Shown: positions 35,431 through 45,031 of the stretch, piece by piece
Layout: each line of letters opens with the position of its first letter
How positions within the stretch are numbered: the stretch's first letter is position 1
NCBI GenBank assembly: GCA_900470775.1
Contig: UCBZ01000046.1
Span: forward strand, 1 to 62,255
Origin: Hyphomicrobiales bacterium
Lineage (GTDB): Bacteria > Pseudomonadota > Alphaproteobacteria > Rhizobiales > Beijerinckiaceae
Length of the DNA stretch: 62,255 bases
Reading direction: 5' to 3'
The notes under the pieces: generated by a model
The model's input: only the letters and a program-made list of their open reading frames with translations
The model's database searches: none
Told to the model about the DNA's origin: nothing
Translations under genes and position numbers: made by a program

Positions 35431-35934
35431 TCAATCAGCGCGGACATCGGTCGGATCGGATGCGCGCCTGGCCGCGTTTGCAGCCGCGTCGCGCCGCCCG
35501 GCCCACCGCTCGAAGGAATGATCGATCGCGAGCAGCACGACCACAAGCGCCGTCGCCGTCAGCACGATCGGCCAGTCGCCGCGCCCGGCGGCGCAGCCCA
35601 GGGCGGCCGTGACCCAGATGGCCGTAGCCGTGGTCAGGCCGCGCGGCGTGTGCCCCGACTGGGTCCGCTCCGACTTGGAGAGCGTGATGACGCCAGCGCC
35701 CAAAAAGCCGATGCCGGTGAGAACGCCCTGTACGACACGGCTGGCCGCATCGATCTCGCCTTCGCCGGTGAAGATGGCCGTGGCCGTCGCCGTGCCCAAT
35801 CCGACGAGACCGAAGGTACGGATGCCGGCGGTCTGTTGCTTGAGGGTTCGTTCCCACCCAACGGCGACGCCCGCAGCCATGCCGGCGAACAGGCGCAGGA
35901 TCAGGTCGAGTTTGTCCCAGACGGATATGTCCAC
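35431..35934 (-). CDS. MgtC/SapB family membrane protein
   Basis: Integral membrane protein of 167 aa with about five helices. MgtC hallmarks: LILRLFAGMAAGVAVGWER near the N-terminus, RTFGLVGLGTATATA, the segment GVLTGIGFLGAGVI and RGLTTATAIWVTAALG. Members help growth at low Mg2+ and acid and inhibit the F1Fo ATPase in some pathogens; the short form seen here lacks the C-terminal ACT-like domain. Its first 34 bp overlap the end of the upstream amine oxidase gene, so it is the last gene of an antiporter-oxidase-mgtC operon. Confidence 0.9.
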   Translation of the reverse strand: MDISVWDKLDLILRLFAGMAAGVAVGWERTLKQQTAGIRTFGLVGLGTATATAIFTGEGEIDAASRVVQGVLTGIGFLGAGVITLSKSERTQSGHTPRGLTTATAIWVTAALGCAAGRGDWPIVLTATALVVVLLAIDHSFERWAGRRDAAANAARRASDPTDVRAD

Positions 35935-37241
35935 GGCTTTGCGCCTCTCGCGCCCCTCGGTCTCGGTCCTTCAACGAGCGGGAGACCCGTTGGTTGCGTG
36001 CGCCCGCCAAGGCGAAACCGGCGATCGAGGACCGCCTCGGCCGCCGCAAGCCCGGTGGCATAGGCGCCATGCGCGGTCGAGAAATCCTGCGGCGAGCAAG
36101 CTTCGCCCGCAAAGAACAGGCGATCGTCGAAGGGCGCGGCAAGGACGATCCGGGCCGCCGCATGGCCGGGCAGGGCGTGGCTGTATGAGCCTCGCACGAA
36201 GGGTTGGCGGCCCCAACGCGACTGCGCGATCGGCTTCAGCCGTCGTCTGATCCCGGCGCCGAACAATCCGGCAAGCTCATCGAGCGCGAGCGTGGCCATG
36301 GCCTGTTCGCCGCCCTGTTCCAGTTCGCGCGCCGTGGCACCGCCGAAAAAGCCCTCGATCAGCGGGCGGCCGAAGGGCCGTAGATGGTAACTGCCCGTCC
36401 GCGCCTGTCCGGGCCGTCCAAGCACCTGCGTGTCCGGTTCGAAACCGTCGATGCGGTCGAGCGCGAAGACGATCTTGTCGGCCAGCCCGAGCGGCAGCGT
36501 TCCGGCAGCATCGATCCGGTCATGGGCAGGCGCCGGCAGGCGAAGTGCGCCCGACGCCAGGACATCCGTCGGCAGCGTGACGATCGCGGTATGCGCCTCG
36601 ATCGTGCCGGACGCTGCGAGGATCTTCAGATGGCGAGCATCGGCATCGATCGCCGTGACCGGCGTGTCGAGCCTGATCGGCAAGCCCTCCGCGGCCGCCG
36701 CGACCAGCGCGCCATAGCCTTGCACGATCCGCCAGTTCACCCCGGTGTCGGCGTCGGCATAGGCCAGGTAATCGCGCACCGAGAGCTGCTCGAGCTCGGC
36801 TCCGTTGATGTATCCGCTCATCGCCTCGAGATAGCCGTTCCAGAGATTGCCGCTCTCGAGCAGGTCGGCAGCGCGATCGGTTTCCGGCGCTATAGAGCGA
36901 AGGCGCGCCTCGAACGCCGCATAGGCCGCCTGGGCCTCACGCTGCTCCTGTTGCGGAAAGCGCAGCCCCCGGAACTGATGCCCCCACGGCGGCGGCGTGC
37001 GATCGACGGTGAACCCCAGCGATGGTGCGAGCTCGGACCATGGGTTGCGATCGCCCGAATGCAGCCAGCCGCAGCCGAGATCGAGCGGCATTCCGTCATG
37101 GTTGAGCGTCCAGGCCCGTCCGCCGATCCGTTCGCTCGCCTCGATCAGCAAGATTGAAAGGCCTGCCGCCATGAGCCGGCGTCCGGCGGCGATGCCGGCC
37201 GCGCCGGCCCCGATGATGGCGACATCGATCGGCTCGGTCAT
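35901..37241 (-). CDS. Flavin-containing amine oxidase family protein
   Basis: FAD oxidoreductase of 446 aa. The Rossmann motif IIGAGAAGIAAG lies at residues 9-20, followed by the amine-oxidase signature ERIGGRAWT near residue 38 and the C-terminal FAD motif FFAGEACSPQDF near residue 377. No signal peptide. It belongs to the polyamine/monoamine oxidase group; the substrate is not predictable. The ATG overlaps the antiporter stop codon (ATGA) and its own end overlaps mgtC, giving a tightly packed three-gene operon. Confidence 0.9.
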   Translation of the reverse strand: MTEPIDVAIIGAGAAGIAAGRRLMAAGLSILLIEASERIGGRAWTLNHDGMPLDLGCGWLHSGDRNPWSELAPSLGFTVDRTPPPWGHQFRGLRFPQQEQREAQAAYAAFEARLRSIAPETDRAADLLESGNLWNGYLEAMSGYINGAELEQLSVRDYLAYADADTGVNWRIVQGYGALVAAAAEGLPIRLDTPVTAIDADARHLKILAASGTIEAHTAIVTLPTDVLASGALRLPAPAHDRIDAAGTLPLGLADKIVFALDRIDGFEPDTQVLGRPGQARTGSYHLRPFGRPLIEGFFGGATARELEQGGEQAMATLALDELAGLFGAGIRRRLKPIAQSRWGRQPFVRGSYSHALPGHAAARIVLAAPFDDRLFFAGEACSPQDFSTAHGAYATGLAAAEAVLDRRFRLGGRTQPTGLPLVEGPRPRGARGAKPWTYPSGTNST

Positions 37242-38782
37242 CCGAGCTCCCGCGGTGCCGCGCTCAGTTCCAGCCAGTCGAGCTCTTCTTCGAGCCGATG
37301 AAAGGCGTCGTCACCGATGATGCCGCGTCTGCGCAAATCGAGCGCCACGGTCCGCGCCGCAGCGACGGCACCGCGCCTGAGTTCGTTGTGCGCGGTATCG
37401 AGCCTCGCGTCGCCATCGGCCTGATCGAGCATGTCGTGATATTCCCGCCGGATGGCGTCGGCGACGCTCGACGGCTCGCCATCGATCGAGGCCAATGCCG
37501 CTTCGAGGGCGGCCTTGCGCGCGATGGCGAGTTCGCGCTCGACAGGCCGGTCATCCTGCAGGGCGAGGTATTTCAGGAGCGCCGGCAGCGTCAGGCCCTG
37601 CACCAGCAGCGTACCCACGACGACGGTGAAGGCGCAGACGAGGATAAGGTCGCGATACGGGAAGTCCGCCGGGAGCGCATAGCCTGCCGCCAGCGTGACG
37701 ATGCCGCGCATGCCGCACCACGAGATGATCAGGCCGCCCTTGATCGTCGGTGCCAGCCCTTGCTTGCCTGTTTCGGCCTCTCCTCGCGTCCGGTGGTGGC
37801 CGCGAGCAACGGCGTTGTAGCCCATGACCCAGACCATGCGGACGAGGATCACCGTCGCGAGAACGGCGAGCGCGATCCAGCCATAATCAATCCGCTGCGT
37901 GATGCTGAGGCCAGCCAGAATTGGTCGAAGCTGAAGGCCGACCAGCACGAAGGCCAGCACCTGGAGAATGAAGACGGTGGTCTCCCAGACGGCATAGGAC
38001 GGAATGCGCAGCCGCGCGCTTGTCCGTGCAGGTGCCCAACGCGCAATCACGATGCCATAGACCACGATCGTGATGATGCCCGACAGATGCAGTGCTTCGG
38101 CCAGGATCCAGACGCCGAATGTCGTGATGAACTGGAGGATGATGGCGCTCGACTGGTCACGGAACAGGCCGAGCAGCCGGACGCCCAGCCAGGCCAGGGT
38201 GCCGCCAAGGATGACGCTTCCGACGACCACCAGCGCAAAGACCGGCAGCACATCGGCGGCGCTGAAGGTTCCGGCCGCCACAGCCCCGACCGCGAGCCGG
38301 TAGATCAGCAGTGCGGTTGCGTCGTTGAGCAGGCTCTCGCCTTCGAGGATGACCAGCAGGCGGTGCGGCGGGCGCAGCCGCCGCAGGATTGCAGTCGCGG
38401 CCACGGCGTCAGGCGGCGCCACGATCGCTCCTAGCGCGATCGCTGCCGCCCAGGGCAGATCCGGAACGAACCAGCGCGTGACAACCGCGACGCTTACCGT
38501 CGTCGCGACGACGGCGACGAAGACCAGCCCGCCGACAGGCAACCAGTTCTTGCGCAGATCGCGCGGCGAGGTGTCGAAGGCCGCGTCGAGCAGGATCGGC
38601 GCCACGAACAACGCCAGGACGAGTTCGGGGTCGAGCGAGAGCTGCGGCGCGTCGGGAACAAAGGCCAGGGCGGTCCCGCCGACGGCGAGCACCACGGGGT
38701 AGGGAATGCCCGCGCGCCGCGACGCCGCGGCGAGCATGACGGCTCCCAGCATGATGACGAGGATGGACTCGAAGAAAATCAT
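37238..38782 (-). CDS. CPA1-type Na+/H+ antiporter
   Basis: Sodium/proton exchanger of 514 aa from the ATG at 38782 (the frame is open to 38881 but its first 33 codons lack membrane character). About 11-12 helices are followed by a cytoplasmic tail of some 110 residues. Family motifs include GAIVAPPDAVAATAIL near residue 119, GESLLNDATALLIYR near residue 147 (the ion-binding ND pair) and GMRGIVTLAAGYALP near residue 352. The tail is helical and charged, as in YjcE/NhaP-like proteins. First gene of the operon with the amine oxidase and mgtC. Confidence 0.92.
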   Translation of the reverse strand: MIFFESILVIMLGAVMLAAASRRAGIPYPVVLAVGGTALAFVPDAPQLSLDPELVLALFVAPILLDAAFDTSPRDLRKNWLPVGGLVFVAVVATTVSVAVVTRWFVPDLPWAAAIALGAIVAPPDAVAATAILRRLRPPHRLLVILEGESLLNDATALLIYRLAVGAVAAGTFSAADVLPVFALVVVGSVILGGTLAWLGVRLLGLFRDQSSAIILQFITTFGVWILAEALHLSGIITIVVYGIVIARWAPARTSARLRIPSYAVWETTVFILQVLAFVLVGLQLRPILAGLSITQRIDYGWIALAVLATVILVRMVWVMGYNAVARGHHRTRGEAETGKQGLAPTIKGGLIISWCGMRGIVTLAAGYALPADFPYRDLILVCAFTVVVGTLLVQGLTLPALLKYLALQDDRPVERELAIARKAALEAALASIDGEPSSVADAIRREYHDMLDQADGDARLDTAHNELRRGAVAAARTVALDLRRRGIIGDDAFHRLEEELDWLELSAAPRELG

Positions 38783-38856
38783 CGAGCCGAATTTTGCGCC
38801 ACGAAACAAGACATGTCGACCGCCCTGCGAGCAGCGCCCGTCATCGTCCGGCGGTG

Positions 38857-40386
38857 TCAGCCACCCTGGGTTCGCTTCCACGCCGCCGGCGGAAAACTCG
38901 GATCGCCGTAGGGGTAGTAGTCTGTCAGCGTCAGGTTCTCGTAGGGCAGCGCTTCGAGATGGACCGTGCCCATGAAGGGCTGCGGCGGCTCGACCAGCAG
39001 GATCGTCGGCGCAAAGCCGCTGTCGTCGAAGCCGCGGCGGAAATGGGCGCGCGACTTGATCGCGATCACGTCGAACTCCTCGGGCTTGAGGCCGACCTGC
39101 CAGAGTTCCGAGGGCTCGATGATCTGGACGAGATTGGGACTGAGCACCAGCACATTACCCTGGCCGAAGCTCACGCAGATCCATTCGCTGCTCGTGCCAT
39201 GGGCCGTCCTGGCGCCGCTGACCGAGCGGATCGTGCCGGAGATGCGGACGGCGTCGCCGGCGGATTCATCGAACAGGCCGCCGATCGCGGCATCGAAGCC
39301 ATCGCCCGCTTTGGCGCCGGCCGCCAGAAGCGAGCGAATGATATCGGGAGAGGCGATGGTGGCGATCAGGGTGCGTTCGAGCTTCTGCGCGATGATCTCC
39401 TGCAGCAGCCAGGTCGCGTAGCCCGAGCGGTCGCTGTAGTCCGCAAGCAGAACCGGCGCCTTGCCGGCGCTCACGGCCTCGCGCGCCAGCGCGACGCCAT
39501 CTTTCATCGGATGGATCTTGACGGTGTTGAGCAGCGCTTCGCGCCGCCGCCAGACCCATTCCGCCATGTCGCGCATCACCCGGTCGGCAAGATCCGGATC
39601 GTTGTTGGTGATCACCTGGAGGCCCATGCCGGCATCGGGCACGTCCGACCAGGGAAAGCCGAAGAAGACATTGACGAAGACGTCGGGCTCGCGCGCCTCC
39701 CAGATCAGCGCCCGTTGGATCAGGTCCGACCAGGGCGAGGCGCCGGTCCACATCACCACCGTCGGCGCGATGATCGGAATGCGCAGCGTCCGATGCACCG
39801 GCTTGAAGCTGCCGCGGATCGCCCGGACCAGCATGCGCGCCGCGCGTTCGCCCTGCAGATGCATGTCGTAATGCGGGAAATACTTCACGCAGAACGCCAT
39901 CTCGGCCTGGCCAAGGAAGGCTTCGTCCTCGTTGCCATGCGGATCGAAAGTTGCCGAGAGGACGACATCCTTGCCGACGACCTCGCGGACGCGCCGCGCG
40001 ATATCGGCCTCGGGGCGCGCCACGCCGCGCACCGCCAGTGCCCCATGAAGCGCGAGATAGACGCCGTCGAGCTTCGGCTGCGCCTTCAGCTCCGTGAGGA
40101 TGATGCCGAGGAAATGCTCATAGGCATCCTCGGTGATCCAGCCCGATCCCGTCCCGGTCTTGGGCCAGAGCGGCGAGGTGATGCCAATCAGCTCGACATC
40201 GTCATATTCGCGCGCAACCTGCACGAAGCCGCCCATATAGCCCTTCGGGTCGGTCGCCAGCAGCGCCTCGCCGCTGGCCGGCGAGCCCGGATAGATGAAG
40301 TCCTCCCGCGTGGTGTCGTTGGGCAGGAAGGTGACCGTCTCATGGGCGAATTGCAGGACAGCGATACGCATGGTCTGGCGCGTCAT
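38857..40386 (-). CDS. M81 family metallopeptidase (MlrC-like)
   Basis: Protein of 509 aa made of an M81/DUF1485 domain (about 5-300) and an MlrC C-terminal domain (about 315-490). The putative zinc ligands are in QFAHETVTF near the N-terminus, SATFDPHGNED near residue 145 and KYFPHYDMH near residue 170. MlrC hydrolyses linearised microcystin tetrapeptide; most relatives act on unknown peptides or amides. The ATG overlaps the stop codon of the upstream solute-binding protein (ATGA), so transporter component and peptidase are made together; uptake and cleavage of a peptide-like compound is inferred. An ATG 15 bp further in is an alternative start. Confidence 0.9.
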   Translation of the reverse strand: MTRQTMRIAVLQFAHETVTFLPNDTTREDFIYPGSPASGEALLATDPKGYMGGFVQVAREYDDVELIGITSPLWPKTGTGSGWITEDAYEHFLGIILTELKAQPKLDGVYLALHGALAVRGVARPEADIARRVREVVGKDVVLSATFDPHGNEDEAFLGQAEMAFCVKYFPHYDMHLQGERAARMLVRAIRGSFKPVHRTLRIPIIAPTVVMWTGASPWSDLIQRALIWEAREPDVFVNVFFGFPWSDVPDAGMGLQVITNNDPDLADRVMRDMAEWVWRRREALLNTVKIHPMKDGVALAREAVSAGKAPVLLADYSDRSGYATWLLQEIIAQKLERTLIATIASPDIIRSLLAAGAKAGDGFDAAIGGLFDESAGDAVRISGTIRSVSGARTAHGTSSEWICVSFGQGNVLVLSPNLVQIIEPSELWQVGLKPEEFDVIAIKSRAHFRRGFDDSGFAPTILLVEPPQPFMGTVHLEALPYENLTLTDYYPYGDPSFPPAAWKRTQGG

Positions 40387-41963
40387 GCCGGCTTCACGTC
40401 GTAGAACTGCGCGAAGCCGTTGCGCAGGCCGGTGAGCCCGCGATAGGCCGTCTTCTCGTAATAGGCGCCAAGCGGAATATAAGGCACCTCGACGAAGAAC
40501 TGCTTCTGGATCTCGGCGCAGATCGCCTTCTGTGCGGCGACATCCTTGGCGGCGAACCAGTCGAGCCGCAGCTCTTCCAGGCGCGGCGATGTCGGCCAGC
40601 CGAACCAGGCCTGGTCGCCATTGCCGCGGATGCCGAGCTGGCTGGCCGGATCGAAATTGTTGGTGCCGTTCAGATAGGTGAAGAAGATGTTCCAGCCGCC
40701 CTTGTCGTTGGGCTGCCGGCTGGCGCGGCGCTGAACCACAGTGCCCCAGTCGGTCGAGACCAGGTCGACATTCATGCCGCATTTCTTGAGCGCATCCGCC
40801 GCCACCATCGCCAGCGCATGAGTCGAGGGGTAGTCGGTCGGGTCGAGCATCACCACGCGCTCGCCCTTGTAGCCGGCCGCCGCGAGCTCGCGCTTGACCT
40901 TCTCGAAATCCCGCTTGCCGACCAGGACATCGGTTCCGACTGTGGTTGCCAGCGGCGTGTCGGGGCTGAACACGCCGACATGGTCCTTCCACATCGAGCG
41001 CTCGTCGCCGGCCACCGCGGTCATGTATTCGGTCTGGTCGATGGCGCCGAGCAGGGCCCGGCGGATGGCCGCATTGTCGAAAGGCGGATGCAGGCAGTTG
41101 AAGCGCAGGCAGCCGATGCCGCCGGCCGGGTCGAGGCCCTCGATCTTAAGTCCGGCCTTGGTCTTCAGGACACCCAGCAGGTCCGGCGTCGGATTTTGCC
41201 ACCAGTCCACTTCGCCGTTGCTGAGCGCGTTCGCTGCCGTCGACGGGTCGGGCATGATGCGCCATTCGACGCGGTCGAAATGAACGTGTTTGGGGCCGGC
41301 CGTGAAGGTGGCGGAGCCATTGGGACGCGGAACGTAGCCGGCGAATTTCTCATAGACCGTCAGCGCGCCGGGAATGCGCTCGGCAGCCTTGAAGCGGAAC
41401 GGCCCGCTTCCGACCATCTCCGTCACCTGCTTGTTGGCGTCGGTCACCGCGAAGCGTTCCGGCATGATGCAGGGCATCGAGGTTCCGGTCTTGCCGAGCG
41501 CCGCCGGCAGCAGCGAGAACGGTCGTTTCAGGCGGAATTTCACGACGCGGTCGGATTCCGCCGAGAGCTCGTCGGTTGCATCCATCAGCGCGCGGCCGAA
41601 GGCATCGCGGGCGGCGAAGCGCTTGACGCTCGGCACGACGTCCTGCGCCCGCACCGGCTCGCCGTCATGGAAGCGCAAGCCCTCGCGCAGCGTCAGCCGC
41701 CAGAGCTTGCCGTCATCCTCGACGGTGTGGCCGGCCACCATCTGCGGTTCGAAACTGTAGTCGCTGGTCTGCCCGTACAGCGTATCGAAGACGAGATAAC
41801 CGTGGTTGCGCGTCACAGTCGCCGTCGTCCAGACCGGATCGACGATCGCGACATCCGCCTCGGGCACGAATTTCAGCACCTTCGCCGGCTGCGCGACGCT
41901 GGGCTTTGCGAGGGTGGAGACGGCGGCACCCGCCGCGACACCAAGAAATGTACGACGCTTCAT
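40383..41963 (-). CDS. ABC transporter substrate-binding protein (family 5), Tat-exported
   Basis: Periplasmic peptide/opine/nickel-type binding protein of 526 aa. The start at 41963 has an AAGG-containing ribosome site and gives a twin-arginine signal (MKRRTFLGVAAGAAVS). The SBP_bac_5 region runs from LKFVPEADVAIVDPVW to the C-terminus with the typical LRFHDGEPVRAQDVVPSVKRF segment near residue 115. No permease or ATPase gene is next to it; it is coupled to the M81 peptidase. It might use the Dpp-type permease at 54.7-58.1 kb in this window or a distant one. Confidence 0.92.
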   Translation of the reverse strand: MKRRTFLGVAAGAAVSTLAKPSVAQPAKVLKFVPEADVAIVDPVWTTATVTRNHGYLVFDTLYGQTSDYSFEPQMVAGHTVEDDGKLWRLTLREGLRFHDGEPVRAQDVVPSVKRFAARDAFGRALMDATDELSAESDRVVKFRLKRPFSLLPAALGKTGTSMPCIMPERFAVTDANKQVTEMVGSGPFRFKAAERIPGALTVYEKFAGYVPRPNGSATFTAGPKHVHFDRVEWRIMPDPSTAANALSNGEVDWWQNPTPDLLGVLKTKAGLKIEGLDPAGGIGCLRFNCLHPPFDNAAIRRALLGAIDQTEYMTAVAGDERSMWKDHVGVFSPDTPLATTVGTDVLVGKRDFEKVKRELAAAGYKGERVVMLDPTDYPSTHALAMVAADALKKCGMNVDLVSTDWGTVVQRRASRQPNDKGGWNIFFTYLNGTNNFDPASQLGIRGNGDQAWFGWPTSPRLEELRLDWFAAKDVAAQKAICAEIQKQFFVEVPYIPLGAYYEKTAYRGLTGLRNGFAQFYDVKPA

Positions 41964-42207
41964 GCCTTGGAACCTTCCGTTCGAACCGATGGAATGGTCG
42001 CGGATGGAGCGTCGCCGCGATGTCTGTCGGCTGATCCTAGAGCGGCGGAATTGACGGGCGCAAGCCATGGGGCAGCCGATAGGGGCGCCTCGTCGAACGG
42101 CCCGCCATCCAGCGGTTGCAGATGTCGCCACACCCTCCGCAACAGGACATGCCCGTCGGCATCGCTGGCCTGTCAGGTCGCGCCTTGCGCTGGACGTCGT
42201 CCAGAGA

Positions 42208-44892
42208 TCAGGCCGCTTTCGCCATGGCGTCATTCAGCCGCGAATGCGTCTGCTGGAGGATGTCGTGGAGGTTCCTGAAGGCATCTTCGCCGACCGGCGC
42301 GACACCGTCGCGGGCGGCGCGCTCCATCTCGGCTGCGGCAGAGGCGACGCGGGTTGCGCCGAGATTGGCGCTCATCGATTTCAGCGCATGGGCGCATTTC
42401 GCGATCAGGTCGCTGTCGCCCGATTGCGTCGCCGATCCCAGGCGTTCGACCTCCTTGAGCGATGTCACCTTGTAGAGGTCCGTGATCCGACGGACCGTCT
42501 CCAGCGATCCGTTGGTCATCTCGATCAGGTCGCGCAGCACCGCTTCGTCGAGATAGCCCTCCTCCGTCGGCGAGGTCGGTGCCGCTGGCGCGACGGCCTG
42601 CGCCGTCGAGGCCGTGGCGAATGTCGCGATCGTGCTGCCGAGCTGGGCCAGCGTGAAGGGCTTGTAGACGACGCCGTCCATACCCGCGTCGCGCCAGGCC
42701 GTGGCGGCCGAACCGACGACATGGGCGGTCAGGGCGACGATCGGGACGCGTGGCCGGCCGGTTTCGGCCTCGCGGGTCCTGATGGCACGCGTGGCGTCGA
42801 AGCCGTCGAGCACGGGCATGCTGCCATCCATCAGGATGAGATCGAAGGGCTCGCGCTCCGCCGCCGCGACGGCCTGGACGCCGTCATTGACGAAGCGCGC
42901 GACGATGCCGAACCGGCGCAGCGCGGCATCGGCGACCTCGCGGTTGACCTCGCTGTCATCGGCGACGAGGACACGCATCTGCGGGAACTGCGCAGTCGGG
43001 GCGATCTCGGCCTGGCCGGCATCGGCGCGGCGCAACGATTGTCCCGAAGGTCGATCCGTCTGCAGCGACTGGATGAGCGTGGCGACGTCGCGACGCTGCA
43101 CGGGCCAAGGCAGGACATCGTCCGCGCCGGCCTCGATCAACCCATCGACATCCTCGCCGGCGCCGGCCAGCACGATGACGGCGTGACCGTATTCCCTGAA
43201 GGCAGCCAGGCGATCGGGCGAGGCGATGACGAGATCGGCCTTGGCGGCGCCCATTGGCGGGGAAGCGTCGAGCACCTCGACCGTGAAGCCGGTGGCGGTC
43301 AGTTCATGCTTGAGCATTGCCGCGGTCTGGCGCTGGGGCAGGGCGATGACAGCGGTCTTGCCGGAGTTGGCGACAGCGGGCTCAGCCACCATCGCCGGGG
43401 ACGAGACCGCAAGCGGAAGGGCAAAGAAGAAGCTGCTGCCGCGGCCGATCTCGCTTTCGACGCTCAGCGTCCCGCCCATCGCGGCGACCAGTTGCCGCGC
43501 GATCGAGAGGCCCAGACCCGTGCCGCCATGGGTGCGTGTCGTCGACTGGTCGGCCTGCGAAAAGGACTCGAAAATCGTGTCGACCTTGTCGGCTGCGATG
43601 CCGATCCCGGTGTCGGAGACCGAAAAGCGCAGGTGGTCCTGTCCTTCCCGCGCGACACGAACAGTGACACCTCCGGCCTCGGTGAACTTCAGCGCATTGT
43701 TGACGAGGTTGCCCAGCACCTGTCCGAGGCGTACCGGATCGGCCCGGACGTTCAGGCCCGGCGGGGTCTCGATCGCGCCGCAGAGATCCAGCGCCTTGGA
43801 GCGAGCCCGGTCGCTGAACAATTGCAGGACGGCCTCGACCGAATCCTCCGGGTCTATATCGAGGGTTTCGACCTCGAGTTTGCCTGCCTCGATCTTCGAG
43901 ATATCGAGAATGTCGTTGATGATGGCGAGCAGGCTGGTGCCGGAACGCGCGATGACCTCGGCCTGCCGGCGCGCGCGCTTCGGCAGTTCGGCGGCGGCCA
44001 GAAGCTCCGCCATGACCAGGATGCCGTTCATCGGCGTCCTGATCTCATGGCTCATCGTGGCCAGGAAATCCGACTTCGCCTGGTTTGCCTTGTCGGCCGA
44101 AAGCGCGGCGCGCTGATAGTCGGCCGTTCGGTCCGAGACCTCGCGCTCCAGCCGGTCACGATGGTCGGCGAGCCTGCGGTCGCGCTCGCGGATGTCGCCG
44201 ATCATCCCGTTGAAGCTGTTGACCAGCACGCCGATCTCGTCGCGGGACTCGGCCTTGAGCGTGATGGCGTAGTCGTGCTCTCGGCGCACGCGCGACATGG
44301 TCTGCGTCAGCGCGCCCAGCGGCCCGGTGATCCGTCGCTGCAGGCGAAGCGCCAGTGCCACCGCGAAGAGGGTCGCGATGGCGCCGGTCAGCAAAGTACT
44401 TTCCACCGCGCTCCTGATCAGCGCCGGCAGGTCCTGCGTGTCGGCGATGACGCGGAGGCTGCCGACCTGCACGCCGCCATGGATAATGGGTACGATCGCC
44501 TCCATCGATCGGCTTCGCAGGATCGCCGGCAGGGACCAGCGCGTATCCGGCCCCAGGACGACGAGATCGCCGGCGAGTTGTTCGGTCGCGCCGATATCGG
44601 CCAACGACTTTCCGTCGCTCGTTTCGATGCCGGCGAAGGTGATGCCCTTCATCCGGCCGATCGCAGTGATCGCCTCATAGGCGGCGATGGAGTCGGTGTC
44701 AGCGACAGGGCGGGACGCGGCCGCCGAGATCGCTTGCGCCGTACTGAGCAGGGCGTCGCGCCGTGACTGGCCGTAGCGTTCCGTCTCGCGCCAGACGGAC
44801 ACGCCGACCAGGATTCCGCTTGCCAGCAAAGTCGATGCGACGACGAGCAGGATCAACCGGACGCGAATCGAGAGGTGAGGACGCAACGACAT
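42208..44892 (-). CDS. BarA-type hybrid histidine kinase with REC and Hpt domains
   Basis: Membrane kinase of 894 aa. TM1 at about 12-32, a CHASE8-like periplasmic sensor (40-160), TM2 at 166-186, HAMP (187-245), HisKA with SHEIRTPMNG (His near 280), ATPase domain (about 395-505, with DTGIGIA and GTGLGLSIA), a degenerate receiver-like region (about 520-640) without an obvious acceptor Asp, a true receiver (about 660-780; VADDSEVNRE, Asp in LILMDGSMP near 689) and a C-terminal Hpt domain (HALKSMSANLGA near 832). A complete His-Asp-His relay is thus in one chain. It is divergent from a single-domain response regulator 140 bp away, its likely output partner. Confidence 0.93.
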   Translation of the reverse strand: MSLRPHLSIRVRLILLVVASTLLASGILVGVSVWRETERYGQSRRDALLSTAQAISAAASRPVADTDSIAAYEAITAIGRMKGITFAGIETSDGKSLADIGATEQLAGDLVVLGPDTRWSLPAILRSRSMEAIVPIIHGGVQVGSLRVIADTQDLPALIRSAVESTLLTGAIATLFAVALALRLQRRITGPLGALTQTMSRVRREHDYAITLKAESRDEIGVLVNSFNGMIGDIRERDRRLADHRDRLEREVSDRTADYQRAALSADKANQAKSDFLATMSHEIRTPMNGILVMAELLAAAELPKRARRQAEVIARSGTSLLAIINDILDISKIEAGKLEVETLDIDPEDSVEAVLQLFSDRARSKALDLCGAIETPPGLNVRADPVRLGQVLGNLVNNALKFTEAGGVTVRVAREGQDHLRFSVSDTGIGIAADKVDTIFESFSQADQSTTRTHGGTGLGLSIARQLVAAMGGTLSVESEIGRGSSFFFALPLAVSSPAMVAEPAVANSGKTAVIALPQRQTAAMLKHELTATGFTVEVLDASPPMGAAKADLVIASPDRLAAFREYGHAVIVLAGAGEDVDGLIEAGADDVLPWPVQRRDVATLIQSLQTDRPSGQSLRRADAGQAEIAPTAQFPQMRVLVADDSEVNREVADAALRRFGIVARFVNDGVQAVAAAEREPFDLILMDGSMPVLDGFDATRAIRTREAETGRPRVPIVALTAHVVGSAATAWRDAGMDGVVYKPFTLAQLGSTIATFATASTAQAVAPAAPTSPTEEGYLDEAVLRDLIEMTNGSLETVRRITDLYKVTSLKEVERLGSATQSGDSDLIAKCAHALKSMSANLGATRVASAAAEMERAARDGVAPVGEDAFRNLHDILQQTHSRLNDAMAKAA

Positions 44893-45031
44893 GACGCCAC
44901 GATAGGCGGTCTATGCTTTCTCAAACGCAAACAACCTCGCCATTTTTTTGAAGGATGCGGAACCGTTTATTTGCATCTTTGGTGAAAGGTCATCCGACTG
45001 GGCACCAGAACAGTGCCTCGGGAGTGATGCG

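Noticed and set aside
42067..44766. An 899-codon open frame on the plus strand
   Set aside because: It lies opposite the well-supported hybrid kinase; no domain is recognisable.
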